DNA of 12,284 nt. Source: JAKFFN01 sp964444305 (GTDB lineage: Bacteria; Sumerlaeota; Sumerlaeia; Sumerlaeales; Sumerlaeaceae). This document shows positions 6,562 through 12,284 of this stretch, in pieces; position 1 is the first letter of the stretch; every line of letters starts with the position of its first letter. The notes under the pieces were generated by a model. The model was not told where the DNA came from, did not search any database, and saw only the letters and a program-made list of their open reading frames with translations. A program made the translations under genes and the position numbers. The stretch lies in assembly GCA_964444305.1 (NCBI GenBank), contig CAYUGQ010000084.1, positions 1-12,284 of the forward strand. Reading direction: 5' to 3'.

Positions 6562-7194
6562 TCAGGCGTTAGCGGTTGCGCCCGGGTAGACGTCGTTTTC
6601 GACTTCGATGACCTGAAGGAAGGTGGCCTTGGCGGCTTCTACGATTTTGTCGCCGTCTTCTTTGGAGAATTCCTGGGCTTCCATGGTGCTTTTGAACTCA
6701 GCCCAGCGCTCGCGCTGTTTGTCGCCGTAGGGATCGAGATACTGGGTGCCGTCGAGACCTTCGAGACGCCATGCGCCGCGGAGGGCTTTGGCGATGAACT
6801 TGGCGCCGTTGTTTGAGCCTTCATAAACATACTGGTGGCCGAGGAGGGAAATGGCGTCGGCTTCCTGAATGCTTTTGATGAGCTTTTCGGTGGCTGGTGT
6901 GGGCTGTACGGTTTCGGGATCTCCGCCGTAGAATTTCAGGTCAACAGCGGCGTCGTTTTCATGGAACTGCCAGTCGTGAACGATTGCCTTGAGGCGTGGG
7001 TCCTGGTCGCGAACTTCGCGGAGACGGGCTTCGAGGACTTTGTGGATCAGGTAGCGCTGTCCGAGGTGGTCGCGATAGACTTCGCGGGGTAGTTTTCCTT
7101 TTACGAGGTCCTGTTCCAGGTTGCCGCGCTCGGCCTGCTGGTGGAGTCCCCAGGTTTCTTCTTTCAGACGATCCATGATCGATGGGTTGCTCAT
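6562..7194 (-). CDS. Heme oxygenase (biliverdin-producing)
   Basis: This 210-residue all-helical cytoplasmic protein has the family layout. MDRLKEETWGLHQQAE (7-22) carries the proximal heme ligand H18 in the same context as the HO-1 'LH-x-x-AE' site. The distal helix LLGHQYVYEGSNNGAKFIAKAL (117-138) keeps the two glycines (G126, G130) that let the helix kink over heme. The EGSxxG form is that of bacterial HemO/BphO enzymes rather than the GDLSGGQ of HO-1; A131 replaces the second glycine of GG. The reaction is heme plus O2 and electrons to biliverdin, CO and iron, for iron recovery or bilin chromophore supply. Length is normal. AAAGGGA stands about 8 bases ahead of the ATG. The gene lies between two terminator-like hairpins, and the upstream one ends only 20 bases before the ATG, so attenuation or read-through must be considered. 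No phytochrome or reductase gene is nearby. Confidence 0.88.
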   Translation of the reverse strand: MSNPSIMDRLKEETWGLHQQAERGNLEQDLVKGKLPREVYRDHLGQRYLIHKVLEARLREVRDQDPRLKAIVHDWQFHENDAAVDLKFYGGDPETVQPTPATEKLIKSIQEADAISLLGHQYVYEGSNNGAKFIAKALRGAWRLEGLDGTQYLDPYGDKQRERWAEFKSTMEAQEFSKEDGDKIVEAAKATFLQVIEVENDVYPGATANA

Positions 7195-7214
7195 TCAAAA
7201 ATCCCTTTCGTGTT

Positions 7215-7249
7215 AAAAAGGCAGAACAGACTTAACTGCCTGTCCTGCC
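7215..7249 (-). terminator. Terminator hairpin just ahead of heme oxygenase gene (possible attenuator)
   Basis: On the minus strand GGCAGGACAG (7249-7240) pairs with CUGUUCUGCC (7229-7220) over 10 bp with one G-U pair, a 10 base loop, and then UUUUU (7219-7215). It lies 29 bp after the secreted-protein gene and 20 bp before the heme oxygenase ATG. It may simply end the upstream gene, but no room for a promoter remains after it. Confidence 0.8.
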
Positions 7250-7275
7250 AGACAAATTTCGTTGTTAAAAAGTCT
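7228..7275 (-). promoter_or_regulatory. Candidate antiterminator pairing
   Basis: On the minus strand AGACUU-UUU-AAC (7275-7264) can pair with GUUAAGUCU (7236-7228) over 9 bp with a 3 base bulge. The second segment lies in the loop and the first bases of the 3' arm of the terminator 7215-7249, so the two structures exclude each other in part. This is the geometry of an attenuator leader; no ligand, leader peptide or protein site is visible. Confidence 0.3.
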
Positions 7276-7278
7276 TGT

Positions 7279-8118
7279 TTAATAGAGGTGCCAGTTGGAG
7301 ACGGAGGCGGGGGCAGCGACTTCGATGGTGATTGCGGGGGCCTGTTGGATGGTTCCATGCTCGTTGTTGCCTACGCCTTCGCGGGCGACGAGGTAGGGGT
7401 AGCCGGTGGCAGGTGCGCCGGGGCCGGGCTGGCCGGCTACGTAAGTTGCTGCGATTGTGAACATGATAAGTCCGCGGTCGAGACTGTCTTTGAGGTAGTC
7501 ACGCACTTGAGGATTGTTGACGGGGAGGTTGAAGGTTACAGGGATGGCATCGGCAGGGGCTGCTGTTCCGTCGTAACCAGGGCCGATATCCCCGGTAGCC
7601 CAGGGTGTCGCCTGCAGGTTGTCTTCAGCGCGGTTTCCGGTTCCCAGCTCGATTAGATAGGGGTCCTGAAGAGGTAGTGCACTAGCTGCGCCGGGACCGA
7701 AGTAGCCGGAATCTTCGCTCCAGTTTTCGAGGGTGTAGGAGCTTTCACCGGAGAAACCTGTTCCGAAGAGCTTGATTTCTCCTGAGGATGGGGTCCAGAG
7801 TGTCGGCTGCTTTTTGGACAGGTATACGACGACTTGTGCGTCGGTAATCTGGTAGTTGGTGCCCTCGAATTCGTTGGGGAGTTCGACGGACCATTTGACG
7901 GGCATCTGGGAATAGTGCTGGTTAAACTGATAGGGAGCGCCGGGACCCTTTACCATGGCATAAAGAGGAATGCTTGGTTCTCTGGTTTTGGAACTGTTTG
8001 GCGTGATTTGGGAGTCAGCCAGGATTTCGCCTGTGACTTCGGCGGCGTTGGCCGGGGTGGAGGCGATGGCGAGAGCTGCGAGCACTGCGCACGCAAAACC
8101 GCGGTTGAAATGAATCAT
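7279..8118 (-). CDS. Secreted protein of unknown family
   Basis: This 279-residue protein has a clear signal peptide (MIHFNRGFACAVLAALAIAS then PANA, cleavage after A25). The mature part is rich in beta-forming segments, Gly, Pro and Asn: WSVELPNEFEGTNYQITDAQVVVYLSK (76-102), IKLFGTGF (115-122), DPYLIELGTGNRAEDN (152-167), PVTFNLPVNNPQVRDYLKDSLDRGLIMFTI (193-222). The last segment, with a strand, 'NPxVRDYL', a helix and a buried strand, reads like the closing part of a jelly-roll or beta-sandwich domain. I recognise no named family. The C-terminus is PASVSNWHLY, like the propeller protein's PASAKGWHWLE, and the signal peptides share NRGxxC. CAGGAGAA ahead of the ATG is a good ribosome site. 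It follows the pseudopilin gene by 71 bp, with no terminator between, so the two are probably one transcript. Confidence 0.72.
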   Translation of the reverse strand: MIHFNRGFACAVLAALAIASTPANAAEVTGEILADSQITPNSSKTREPSIPLYAMVKGPGAPYQFNQHYSQMPVKWSVELPNEFEGTNYQITDAQVVVYLSKKQPTLWTPSSGEIKLFGTGFSGESSYTLENWSEDSGYFGPGAASALPLQDPYLIELGTGNRAEDNLQATPWATGDIGPGYDGTAAPADAIPVTFNLPVNNPQVRDYLKDSLDRGLIMFTIAATYVAGQPGPGAPATGYPYLVAREGVGNNEHGTIQQAPAITIEVAAPASVSNWHLY

Positions 8119-8189
8119 TGTGTGTATTCTCCTGCTCGAAAAATTAGTGCCGGCGGGTGAGCGATGCCTGCGGGCAAAGGGGGGGGTGA

Positions 8190-8813
8190 TCAGTCGTTGA
8201 ATTCTGGCAATGATGTGCGGGCCAGACCGCCGCGGCGGAAAATTTCCCCGTAGCTTACGGTGCCATTGCTGGGGTCGTAGATGTAGAGAATGTGGGTACC
8301 ATTCTTAATGGACTCGTCAGCGAAGGCGTAGTAGGGGTAGGCGATGTGACGATCGGGGCCGCCGCTGGTGAGGGACCATGACATTCTGTTGCGTTTGTTG
8401 TCGCCAGCGCCATGGCCCATCTGGTTTACGGCCTGGTTGTAGAGATAGACGTTGAGAGGCTCGGTTGGTTCGACGGCGCGAAGGCTGGCTTCGTAGTTGT
8501 TGTCAGTGCGGCGTTCGAAGGGGTCTGTCGGGATAGAGGTCAGATAGGAGATGGGGGTGGTGAGGGCGGCCATGCGCTGGCTGGGCATGGGGGTATAATA
8601 GGAGGAACCGTTGGGGTAGGCGTGGTGATCCATGCCATAGGTTTCGAGGGCGGTTGTGATGGTACGCATGTCAGCTTTTGCCCGGGCAAGTTTGGCGCGG
8701 GTTTGGGCTTCGAGAAAATTAGGTACGGCAATAGCCGCGAGGACTGCGATGATGGCGACTACGATCAGGAGTTCGATGAGTGTGAAAGCGCGCCGGCTAC
8801 TACAAAGGTCCAT
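8190..8813 (-). CDS. Type II secretion/type IV pilin-like pseudopilin (GspG/PilE type)
   Basis: This 207-residue protein begins with a prepilin signal: basic leader to R8, then A9/F10 at the peptidase site, E14 (position +5 of the mature chain) and a 20-residue hydrophobic helix to about 30. PNFLEAQTRAKLARAKADMRTITTALETY (31-59) is the usual amphipathic continuation. The globular part has YPNGSSYYTP, a DPF motif (97-99) of the kind found in GspG-type proteins, and the ending YDPSNGTVSYGEIFRRGG (179-196), common in pseudopilins of the planctomycete and Hydrogenedentes sort. The residue before the cleavage site is Ala rather than the usual Gly, which prepilin peptidases tolerate. It would act in the cell envelope after cleavage and methylation. 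No secretion-system ATPase or secretin gene lies in the window, so it is an isolated pseudopilin. The ATG has AAGGAA 13 bases ahead, a rather long spacing. Confidence 0.88.
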   Translation of the reverse strand: MDLCSSRRAFTLIELLIVVAIIAVLAAIAVPNFLEAQTRAKLARAKADMRTITTALETYGMDHHAYPNGSSYYTPMPSQRMAALTTPISYLTSIPTDPFERRTDNNYEASLRAVEPTEPLNVYLYNQAVNQMGHGAGDNKRNRMSWSLTSGGPDRHIAYPYYAFADESIKNGTHILYIYDPSNGTVSYGEIFRRGGLARTSLPEFND

Positions 8814-8928
8814 AATTTAACTGCGGTTCCTTATAATTTGACTGAGATTTGAGTGTCTCGGGGGTATATTGTGCAAGTTCCAGGCCATCATTTGGTTTCG
8901 TATTAAGTCGTTTATTTTCAGTTGTTTG

Positions 8929-8937
8929 TGTTATGAT
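8929..8937 (+). promoter_or_regulatory. Candidate extended -10 promoter for xseB
   Basis: TGTTATGAT fits the TGnTATAAT extended -10 form with one mismatch. No good -35 hexamer lies 16-18 bases upstream, as is allowed for extended -10 promoters. Transcription would begin near 8944, about 78 bases before the xseB start. Confidence 0.35.
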
Positions 8938-8960
8938 GGCGGGTTTGAGTCAGATTGGAG

Positions 8961-8978
8961 GTGGTTGATATCATCCAC
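8961..8978. promoter_or_regulatory. Palindrome, possible operator
   Basis: GTGGTTGATATCATCCAC is an 18 base inverted repeat with a single mismatched pair, centred on GATATC. It lies in the 208 bp gap between the divergent pseudopilin and xseB genes, just downstream of the candidate -10 at 8929-8937, where a repressor could block transcription. No known operator consensus is recognised. Confidence 0.3.
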
Positions 8979-9021
8979 TGCCTGTATGAAATCATGCGGC
9001 TTTGAATTGTGACACATTTTT

Positions 9022-9351
9022 ATGGAAAGTGATTTCAAGATGGGGCGTGATCTTATTATTATGAATCAGTCAGAACCTGAAAATTCAGTGGAAAATGCAG
9101 CGGCCGGTGAGGCGCTGGATAAGGAAATTGCGGCTCTGAGCCTTGAGAAGTGCTTTGAGGAGCTGGAGGAAATTGTGACGAAGCTGGAGAATCAGACGAC
9201 GTCACTGGAGGAGTCGATCGGCTTGTTTGAGCGGGGGATGAAGCTTAGCCGTCGGTGCAATGTGGAGTTAACGCGGATGGAGCGGAGGATCCAGGTGATT
9301 TTGGAGGGGTCGAAGCAGGAGGTTCAGTATAAGGATTTTGAGGGGCAGTAA
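9022..9351 (+). CDS. xseB: Exodeoxyribonuclease VII small subunit
   Basis: This is the small subunit of exonuclease VII, which with several copies per XseA chain degrades single-stranded DNA into acid-soluble oligonucleotides in the cytoplasm. The core LEKCFEELEEIVTKLENQTTSLEESIGLFERGMKLSRRCNVEL (about 41-83) is the complete two-helix family signature (FEExLxxLExIVxxLE...LxLEESLxLFExGxxLxxxC). The protein is 109 residues against about 80 usual. The excess is an acidic, poorly ordered N-terminus, and a second ATG at 9061 would give 96 residues; neither has a clear Shine-Dalgarno, so the start is open. The large subunit gene xseA, often adjacent, is not in the window. The terminator hairpin overlaps the stop codon. 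Confidence 0.92.
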   Translation: MESDFKMGRDLIIMNQSEPENSVENAAAGEALDKEIAALSLEKCFEELEEIVTKLENQTTSLEESIGLFERGMKLSRRCNVELTRMERRIQVILEGSKQEVQYKDFEGQ

Positions 9352-9359
9352 CGCCCCTC
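9340..9359 (+). terminator. Terminator-like hairpin at the end of xseB
   Basis: GAGGGGC (9340-9346) pairs with GCCCCTC (9353-9359) around a 6 base loop that contains the xseB TAA stop. The following TGTATTTGT is only partly T-rich, so efficiency is uncertain. On the minus strand the stem is followed by AAAA, not U, so it is unlikely to serve the oxidoreductase gene. Confidence 0.55.
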
Positions 9360-9389
9360 TGTATTTGTAAGAAGGTGGTGGGACGGGGA

Positions 9390-10265
9390 TTAGTTATCCC
9401 GTGGGAAGTCGATCCAGGTGCCGCCCTGTTGGCGGCTGTTTTCGGCTAGTTCTTCGACGGCTACGGTGGCGAATTGTTCTTCGAGGGATACGGGTGATTC
9501 GCGGGTTTCGAAGAACTGGAGGAATTCCCGGATGAGGTTTTCGTAGACTTGTTCGCTGTAGTGGACGACGCGGCGGTGCACTTTTTCACCTACGCGGATG
9601 CCGAGTTCCCAGGGGAAGACGTCGTCTTGGTTTGAGGCGAGGTGGGTTTCGACGAGGCAACGGCGGGTGCCGTCGTTGAGGACTACGGCGCGGTCGAGTT
9701 CGGTGCCGGTATCGCTGATTTGTTTTATGAAGGGTCCGAAGGCTCTGAGGGCGAGGGCGATGGTGTGGACGCCGTAGTGCATGCGCCATTTTCCCATGCC
9801 GCGGGCGTATACGTAGTCGACGGGCTGTTCTCCAACTTCGAGCATTAGTTCCTGGACTTCGGGGGCGAAGCGGAGGCTGCTGGAGGTCATGAGGGGTGTC
9901 TGGTTGCGGCGGGCGATGTTGACCATTTCCTGGGCATCGGCCATGGTGTGGGCGAGGTATTTGTCGACGTAGACGGGTTTGCCGGAGGCGAGGGCACCGC
10001 GGGAGAGTTCGAGGTGAGATTCGGGATTATTGGGTGCCATGACCATGATGACGTCGCTGGATTCGATGACATCTTCGGGGGTTTCGGCGCGGCGGATATT
10101 GTTTTCCTGACACCAGTCGCCTTTTTCCGGGTCTCTGTCGGACTCCCATGCGGCGGCTATTTCAAAGCGGCCGTTTCCCAGGGCCCCGAGGATGCGGGGT
10201 AGAAACACCTGGCTGTGATGGGTGTATAGATGATGGTCGAGCCAACCAATTCGAATTTTAGACAT
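9390..10265 (-). CDS. Gfo/Idh/MocA family oxidoreductase, short form
   Basis: This 291-residue protein has an N-terminal Rossmann-type half (KIRIGWLD, then ESSDVIMVMAPNNPESHLELSRGALASGKPVYVDKYLA, 68-105). K102 in VDKYLA stands for the lysine of the family's EKP motif. The second half has YGVHTIALALRAFG (164-177), where H167 fits the histidine of the GGHxxD-like catalytic site, and a beta-sheet domain ending in FVSLEEQFATV-like helix. Family members oxidise or reduce sugars, inositols and related compounds with NAD(P). Oddities: the GxGxxG dinucleotide loop is replaced by GWLDHHLYTHH, with several histidines, and the chain is shorter than the usual 330-400 residues, so cofactor binding is uncertain. 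The ATG has GGAG 10 bases ahead. It follows the S2P-like protease by 51 bp and may be co-transcribed; no functional link is evident. Confidence 0.8.
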   Translation of the reverse strand: MSKIRIGWLDHHLYTHHSQVFLPRILGALGNGRFEIAAAWESDRDPEKGDWCQENNIRRAETPEDVIESSDVIMVMAPNNPESHLELSRGALASGKPVYVDKYLAHTMADAQEMVNIARRNQTPLMTSSSLRFAPEVQELMLEVGEQPVDYVYARGMGKWRMHYGVHTIALALRAFGPFIKQISDTGTELDRAVVLNDGTRRCLVETHLASNQDDVFPWELGIRVGEKVHRRVVHYSEQVYENLIREFLQFFETRESPVSLEEQFATVAVEELAENSRQQGGTWIDFPRDN

Positions 10266-10316
10266 GGGGCTTGTTCTCCACGGAGTTGTGTGCGGTTGTA
10301 AAGACTTTTTATACGG

Positions 10317-11468
10317 TTATCTGTGCATTGAGGCTTGTTGGTGGATGCGGGGGTCGTCTGGGCCGGGTGGCGGGGGTGGGGTCATGAGGCGTTCGATGGG
10401 GAGGAGGCCGACGAGGAGATCGCGGCTGGTGACGGGGATGATTGAGGCCTGGCTGCCGAGGACGCTGGCGAAGACGTCTTCGAGGCGGTCGTTGCTGTTT
10501 ACGGTGGGGACGTCGGTGCGCATGACGTCGCGGACCATGAGGTAGGGGTCTTGGCGGAGGACGGCGGCTTGAAGGAGTGGTTGATAGAGCATGCCGACGA
10601 CTTTTCCGTCTTCGGCGACGGGGAAATCTTGTTGGATGCCGCTGGAGGCGAGCTCGGCGGCCCATTCGACGGTGTCGCGGGGGGAGAGGGTGCGGAAGTT
10701 TGTGACCATGGCGCGGGCGACGGGGATGTCTTGAAGGCGGGCTTTCATGGAGACGAAGCGGGATTCGCTGCCGGCACTGATCCAGACGAAGATGGCGATG
10801 AAGCCGAGGATGAAGTTTCCGGTGCCGTTGAGGAGGGGGATGGTGTTGAAGCCGAAGACTTCGAGGAGGAAGAGGATGGCCATGCCTTTGCCCAGGAGGG
10901 ATGCATAATGGGTGGCCTGGTCGTAGGGGAGGACCATGGCCATGAGGCTTCGAACGACGCGGCCACCGTCCATAGGGAAGGCGGGGAGCATGTTGAAGAC
11001 GACCAGGAGGATGTTCAGCTTGGCCATGTTCAGCCAGAAGTGATCGAAGGAGAGGAGGGTGCCGCGGGTGAGGGCGTTTGCGACTTCTGAGAAGGGGTAC
11101 ATGATGGACAATACGGCGATTATGATGGCGGCGATGACGACGTTGACCATGGGTCCGGCGATGGCGACGAGGAATTCCTGCCATGGTTTTTCGGGCATTT
11201 TTTCGAGGCGGGCGACTCCGCCGATGGGGAGGAGGGTGATGTCTCTGGTGCCGACGCCGAAGCGGCGGGCGGTGAGGGCGTGGCCGTATTCGTGCATTAC
11301 GAGGCAGAGGAAGAATGTTGCGAAGAAGGCGAGGGTGGACAGGGCCTGGCTGAGGCTGCCGGTGGCGGTGTATTCAACCCAGGTTAGGAATCCAAGCAGC
11401 AGGAGAAAGGTGAAATGAAGGTGAACACCGATTCCGAAGAAGGTGCCTATTTTCCATGAACCTCGCAA
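10317..11468 (-). CDS. Site-2 protease family (M50) membrane metalloprotease with two CBS domains
   Basis: This 383-residue integral membrane protease has the M50B zinc site HEYGH (59-63, ligands H59 and H63, catalytic E60) in a helix, PIGGVARLE (81-89), and the third ligand D167 in NMLPAFPMDGGR (159-170). Around six hydrophobic segments lie between residues 18 and 232. Two C-terminal CBS domains follow (about 247-302 and 313-365, starting IPVARAMVTNFRTLSP and MVRDVMRTDVPTV), then a proline-rich tail. This is the architecture of Rip3-like and archaeal S2P enzymes, where CBS domains sense adenine nucleotides and control intramembrane cleavage of anti-sigma factors or other membrane proteins. 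No such substrate gene is next to it. The start is TTG at 11468, giving the standard MxGSWKIGxxFGI beginning with a very good Shine-Dalgarno. Confidence 0.93.
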   Translation of the reverse strand: MRGSWKIGTFFGIGVHLHFTFLLLLGFLTWVEYTATGSLSQALSTLAFFATFFLCLVMHEYGHALTARRFGVGTRDITLLPIGGVARLEKMPEKPWQEFLVAIAGPMVNVVIAAIIIAVLSIMYPFSEVANALTRGTLLSFDHFWLNMAKLNILLVVFNMLPAFPMDGGRVVRSLMAMVLPYDQATHYASLLGKGMAILFLLEVFGFNTIPLLNGTGNFILGFIAIFVWISAGSESRFVSMKARLQDIPVARAMVTNFRTLSPRDTVEWAAELASSGIQQDFPVAEDGKVVGMLYQPLLQAAVLRQDPYLMVRDVMRTDVPTVNSNDRLEDVFASVLGSQASIIPVTSRDLLVGLLPIERLMTPPPPPGPDDPRIHQQASMHR

Positions 11469-11735
11469 GTTTTCGTACTCCTTTTAATGGCCGGCGCACC
11501 GCAGGTGCTGATGGTGGGACGTGTGGTTTAAAGTGAAGGCGCCGATTGTGTGTTTTCAAGTACTTACAGGGTGATGCTGATTGAATGCATAATGAGAGGT
11601 TTGTGGGCAAGTATCGAGCCGGATTTGGCTAAGGTGAGTGGAGGGTGGTGGATTGGCTTTGGGGGTGCGGTTTCGGGGTTAAGATTTTGTAGGGCGAGTG
11701 TATGTGTGGGGGAAAATGACGATGGGAAATGACAC
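11469..11735. other. Divergent intergenic region between protease and folC
   Basis: Apart from the protease ribosome site, I see no defined element here. CATAAT at 11588-11593 on + could be a -10 for folC, but only a poor -35 (CTTACA, 19 bases upstream) goes with it. The plus frame that is open here ends at TGA 11730-11732, two codons before the folC GTG, and has no ribosome site or recognisable protein. Confidence 0.4.
11477..11485 (-). promoter_or_regulatory. Ribosome binding site deciding a TTG start
   Basis: On the minus strand AAAAGGAGT places GGAG 9 bases ahead of the TTG at 11468, which fixes the non-ATG start of the protease gene. Confidence 0.75.
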
Positions 11736-12284
11736 GTGAACGCTGCTGATGAGATTGAAGGCGATGGCCGGGCGGGGATGCCTGTGTTGAAGAGTTATGA
11801 GGATGCGGAGGCTTGGCTGCTTTCGATTACGGATTATGAGCGGCTGTTGGGGTCGCCGGCGGTGCAGTATAATACTGAGACGTTTGACCTGGACCGGTTT
11901 CGGGAGCAGTTGAGGTTGCTGGGGGATCCGCATTTGGGTTATGGGGTGGTGCATGTGGCGGGGACTAAGGGGAAGGGGAGTACGTGTGCATTTTTGGAGG
12001 CGGCATTTCGGGCGTGTGGTTTTAAGACGGGGCTTTATACGTCGCCGCATTTGCATAAGTTTACGGAGCGGATCCGGGTGGATGGATGTGCGGTGGGGGA
12101 TGAGGATTTTGCGCGGTTGGTGGGGATGATGGGAGGGCGCTTGTGGGAAGGGGCGGGTGATGATGAGGGGGCTAAGGCGGAGGTGCAGGCTCCGGGGTTT
12201 CGGACGGTTTTTGAGATTTTGACGGCGGCGGCGTTTCAGTTTTTTTCGGAGCAGGGGGTGGATGTGGCGATTATTGAGACGGGG
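11736..12284 (+). CDS. folC: Folylpolyglutamate synthase / dihydrofolate synthase, N-terminal part
   Basis: About 183 residues are visible before the window ends. The protein adds glutamate to folates (and in many bacteria makes dihydrofolate from dihydropteroate) using ATP in the cytoplasm. Landmarks, counted from the GTG, are SYEDAEAWLLSI (20-31), FDLDRFREQLRLLGDPH (50-66), the Mur-ligase-type ATP loop HVAGTKGKGST (73-83), YTSPHLHKFTERIRV (101-115) and TVFEILTAAAFQFF, with VDVAIIETG at the edge, just where the family's LGGRLDATN follows. The usual N in GTNGKGS is K here. Two starts are possible: GTG 11736 behind GGGA at 11724-11727 (used here), or ATG 11778, which gives a more family-like N-terminus but lacks a ribosome site. 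The gene diverges from the protease. Confidence 0.92.
   Translation, partial: MNAADEIEGDGRAGMPVLKSYEDAEAWLLSITDYERLLGSPAVQYNTETFDLDRFREQLRLLGDPHLGYGVVHVAGTKGKGSTCAFLEAAFRACGFKTGLYTSPHLHKFTERIRVDGCAVGDEDFARLVGMMGGRLWEGAGDDEGAKAEVQAPGFRTVFEILTAAAFQFFSEQGVDVAIIETG

Noticed and set aside
8119..8189. TGCC-CGCA-GGCA mini-hairpin between pseudopilin and secreted-protein genes, considered as terminator
   Set aside because: Four base pairs only and no U-run directly after; more likely a plain spacer within one transcript.
8814..8930. TTGCAC/TCAAAT pair as minus-strand promoter for the pseudopilin gene
   Set aside because: Poor match to both hexamers with an 18 base spacer; not better than expected by chance in this AT-rich gap.
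10309..11184. Minus-strand open frame of 291 codons overlapping the protease gene
   Set aside because: Composition is almost only Arg, His, Pro and Ser; it is an out-of-frame shadow of the S2P protease, which has complete motifs.
11550..11732. Small plus-strand open frame of 60 codons just ahead of folC
   Set aside because: No ribosome site and no recognisable protein feature; it is merely the open folC frame before its in-frame stop.

Overview
The window is a bacterial chromosome segment with 11 recognisable protein genes, two of them cut by the window ends. The pseudopilin ('AFTLIELLIVVAIIAVLAAI' followed by an NFLEAQTRAK segment) has a form common in Planctomycetes, Lentisphaerae, Hydrogenedentota and Sumerlaeota. 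Together with GTG/TTG starts and secreted proteins of unknown family, this suggests such a Gram-negative lineage. That is an inference; no rRNA or other firm marker is present. The + strand is G-rich over C whichever way the genes point, so the segment probably lies in one replichore with + as the leading strand.

Left part (1-5002): a partial polytopic GT39-like membrane protein (-) diverges from a + strand run. The run holds an MBOAT O-acyltransferase (AlgI/PatA family), a membrane-anchored SGNH-like protein with an extra C-terminal beta domain, a YjcF-like GNAT acetyltransferase, and an orphan Zn/Mn-type ABC ATPase with a cysteine-rich N-terminus. The MBOAT/SGNH pair is 18 bp apart and looks like a two-component module that acetylates an extracytoplasmic polysaccharide. 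A bidirectional terminator closes this run.

Centre (5012-8813, all -): read in the direction of transcription there is a GspG/PilE-like pseudopilin, a secreted protein of unknown family, a terminator-like hairpin that may act as an attenuator, a heme oxygenase, a strong terminator, a cobalamin riboswitch, and a secreted beta-propeller-like protein. The two secreted proteins are unrelated in their bodies but share short motifs at both ends (NRGxxC in the signal peptide; PASxxxWH at the C-terminus). The riboswitch in front of an uncharacterised exported propeller is the most interesting point. It suggests a surface or periplasmic corrinoid-capture protein, analogous in logic to BtuG of Bacteroides. 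Next to the heme oxygenase this may be a small tetrapyrrole acquisition locus.

Right part (8814-12284): xseB (exonuclease VII small subunit, +) is convergent with a short Gfo/Idh/MocA-type oxidoreductase (-), which lies 51 bp downstream of a site-2-protease family membrane protease with two CBS domains (-, TTG start behind a very good Shine-Dalgarno). Divergent from the protease is the start of folC (+), cut by the window end. I saw no tRNA, rRNA, CRISPR array, insertion sequence or phage gene.
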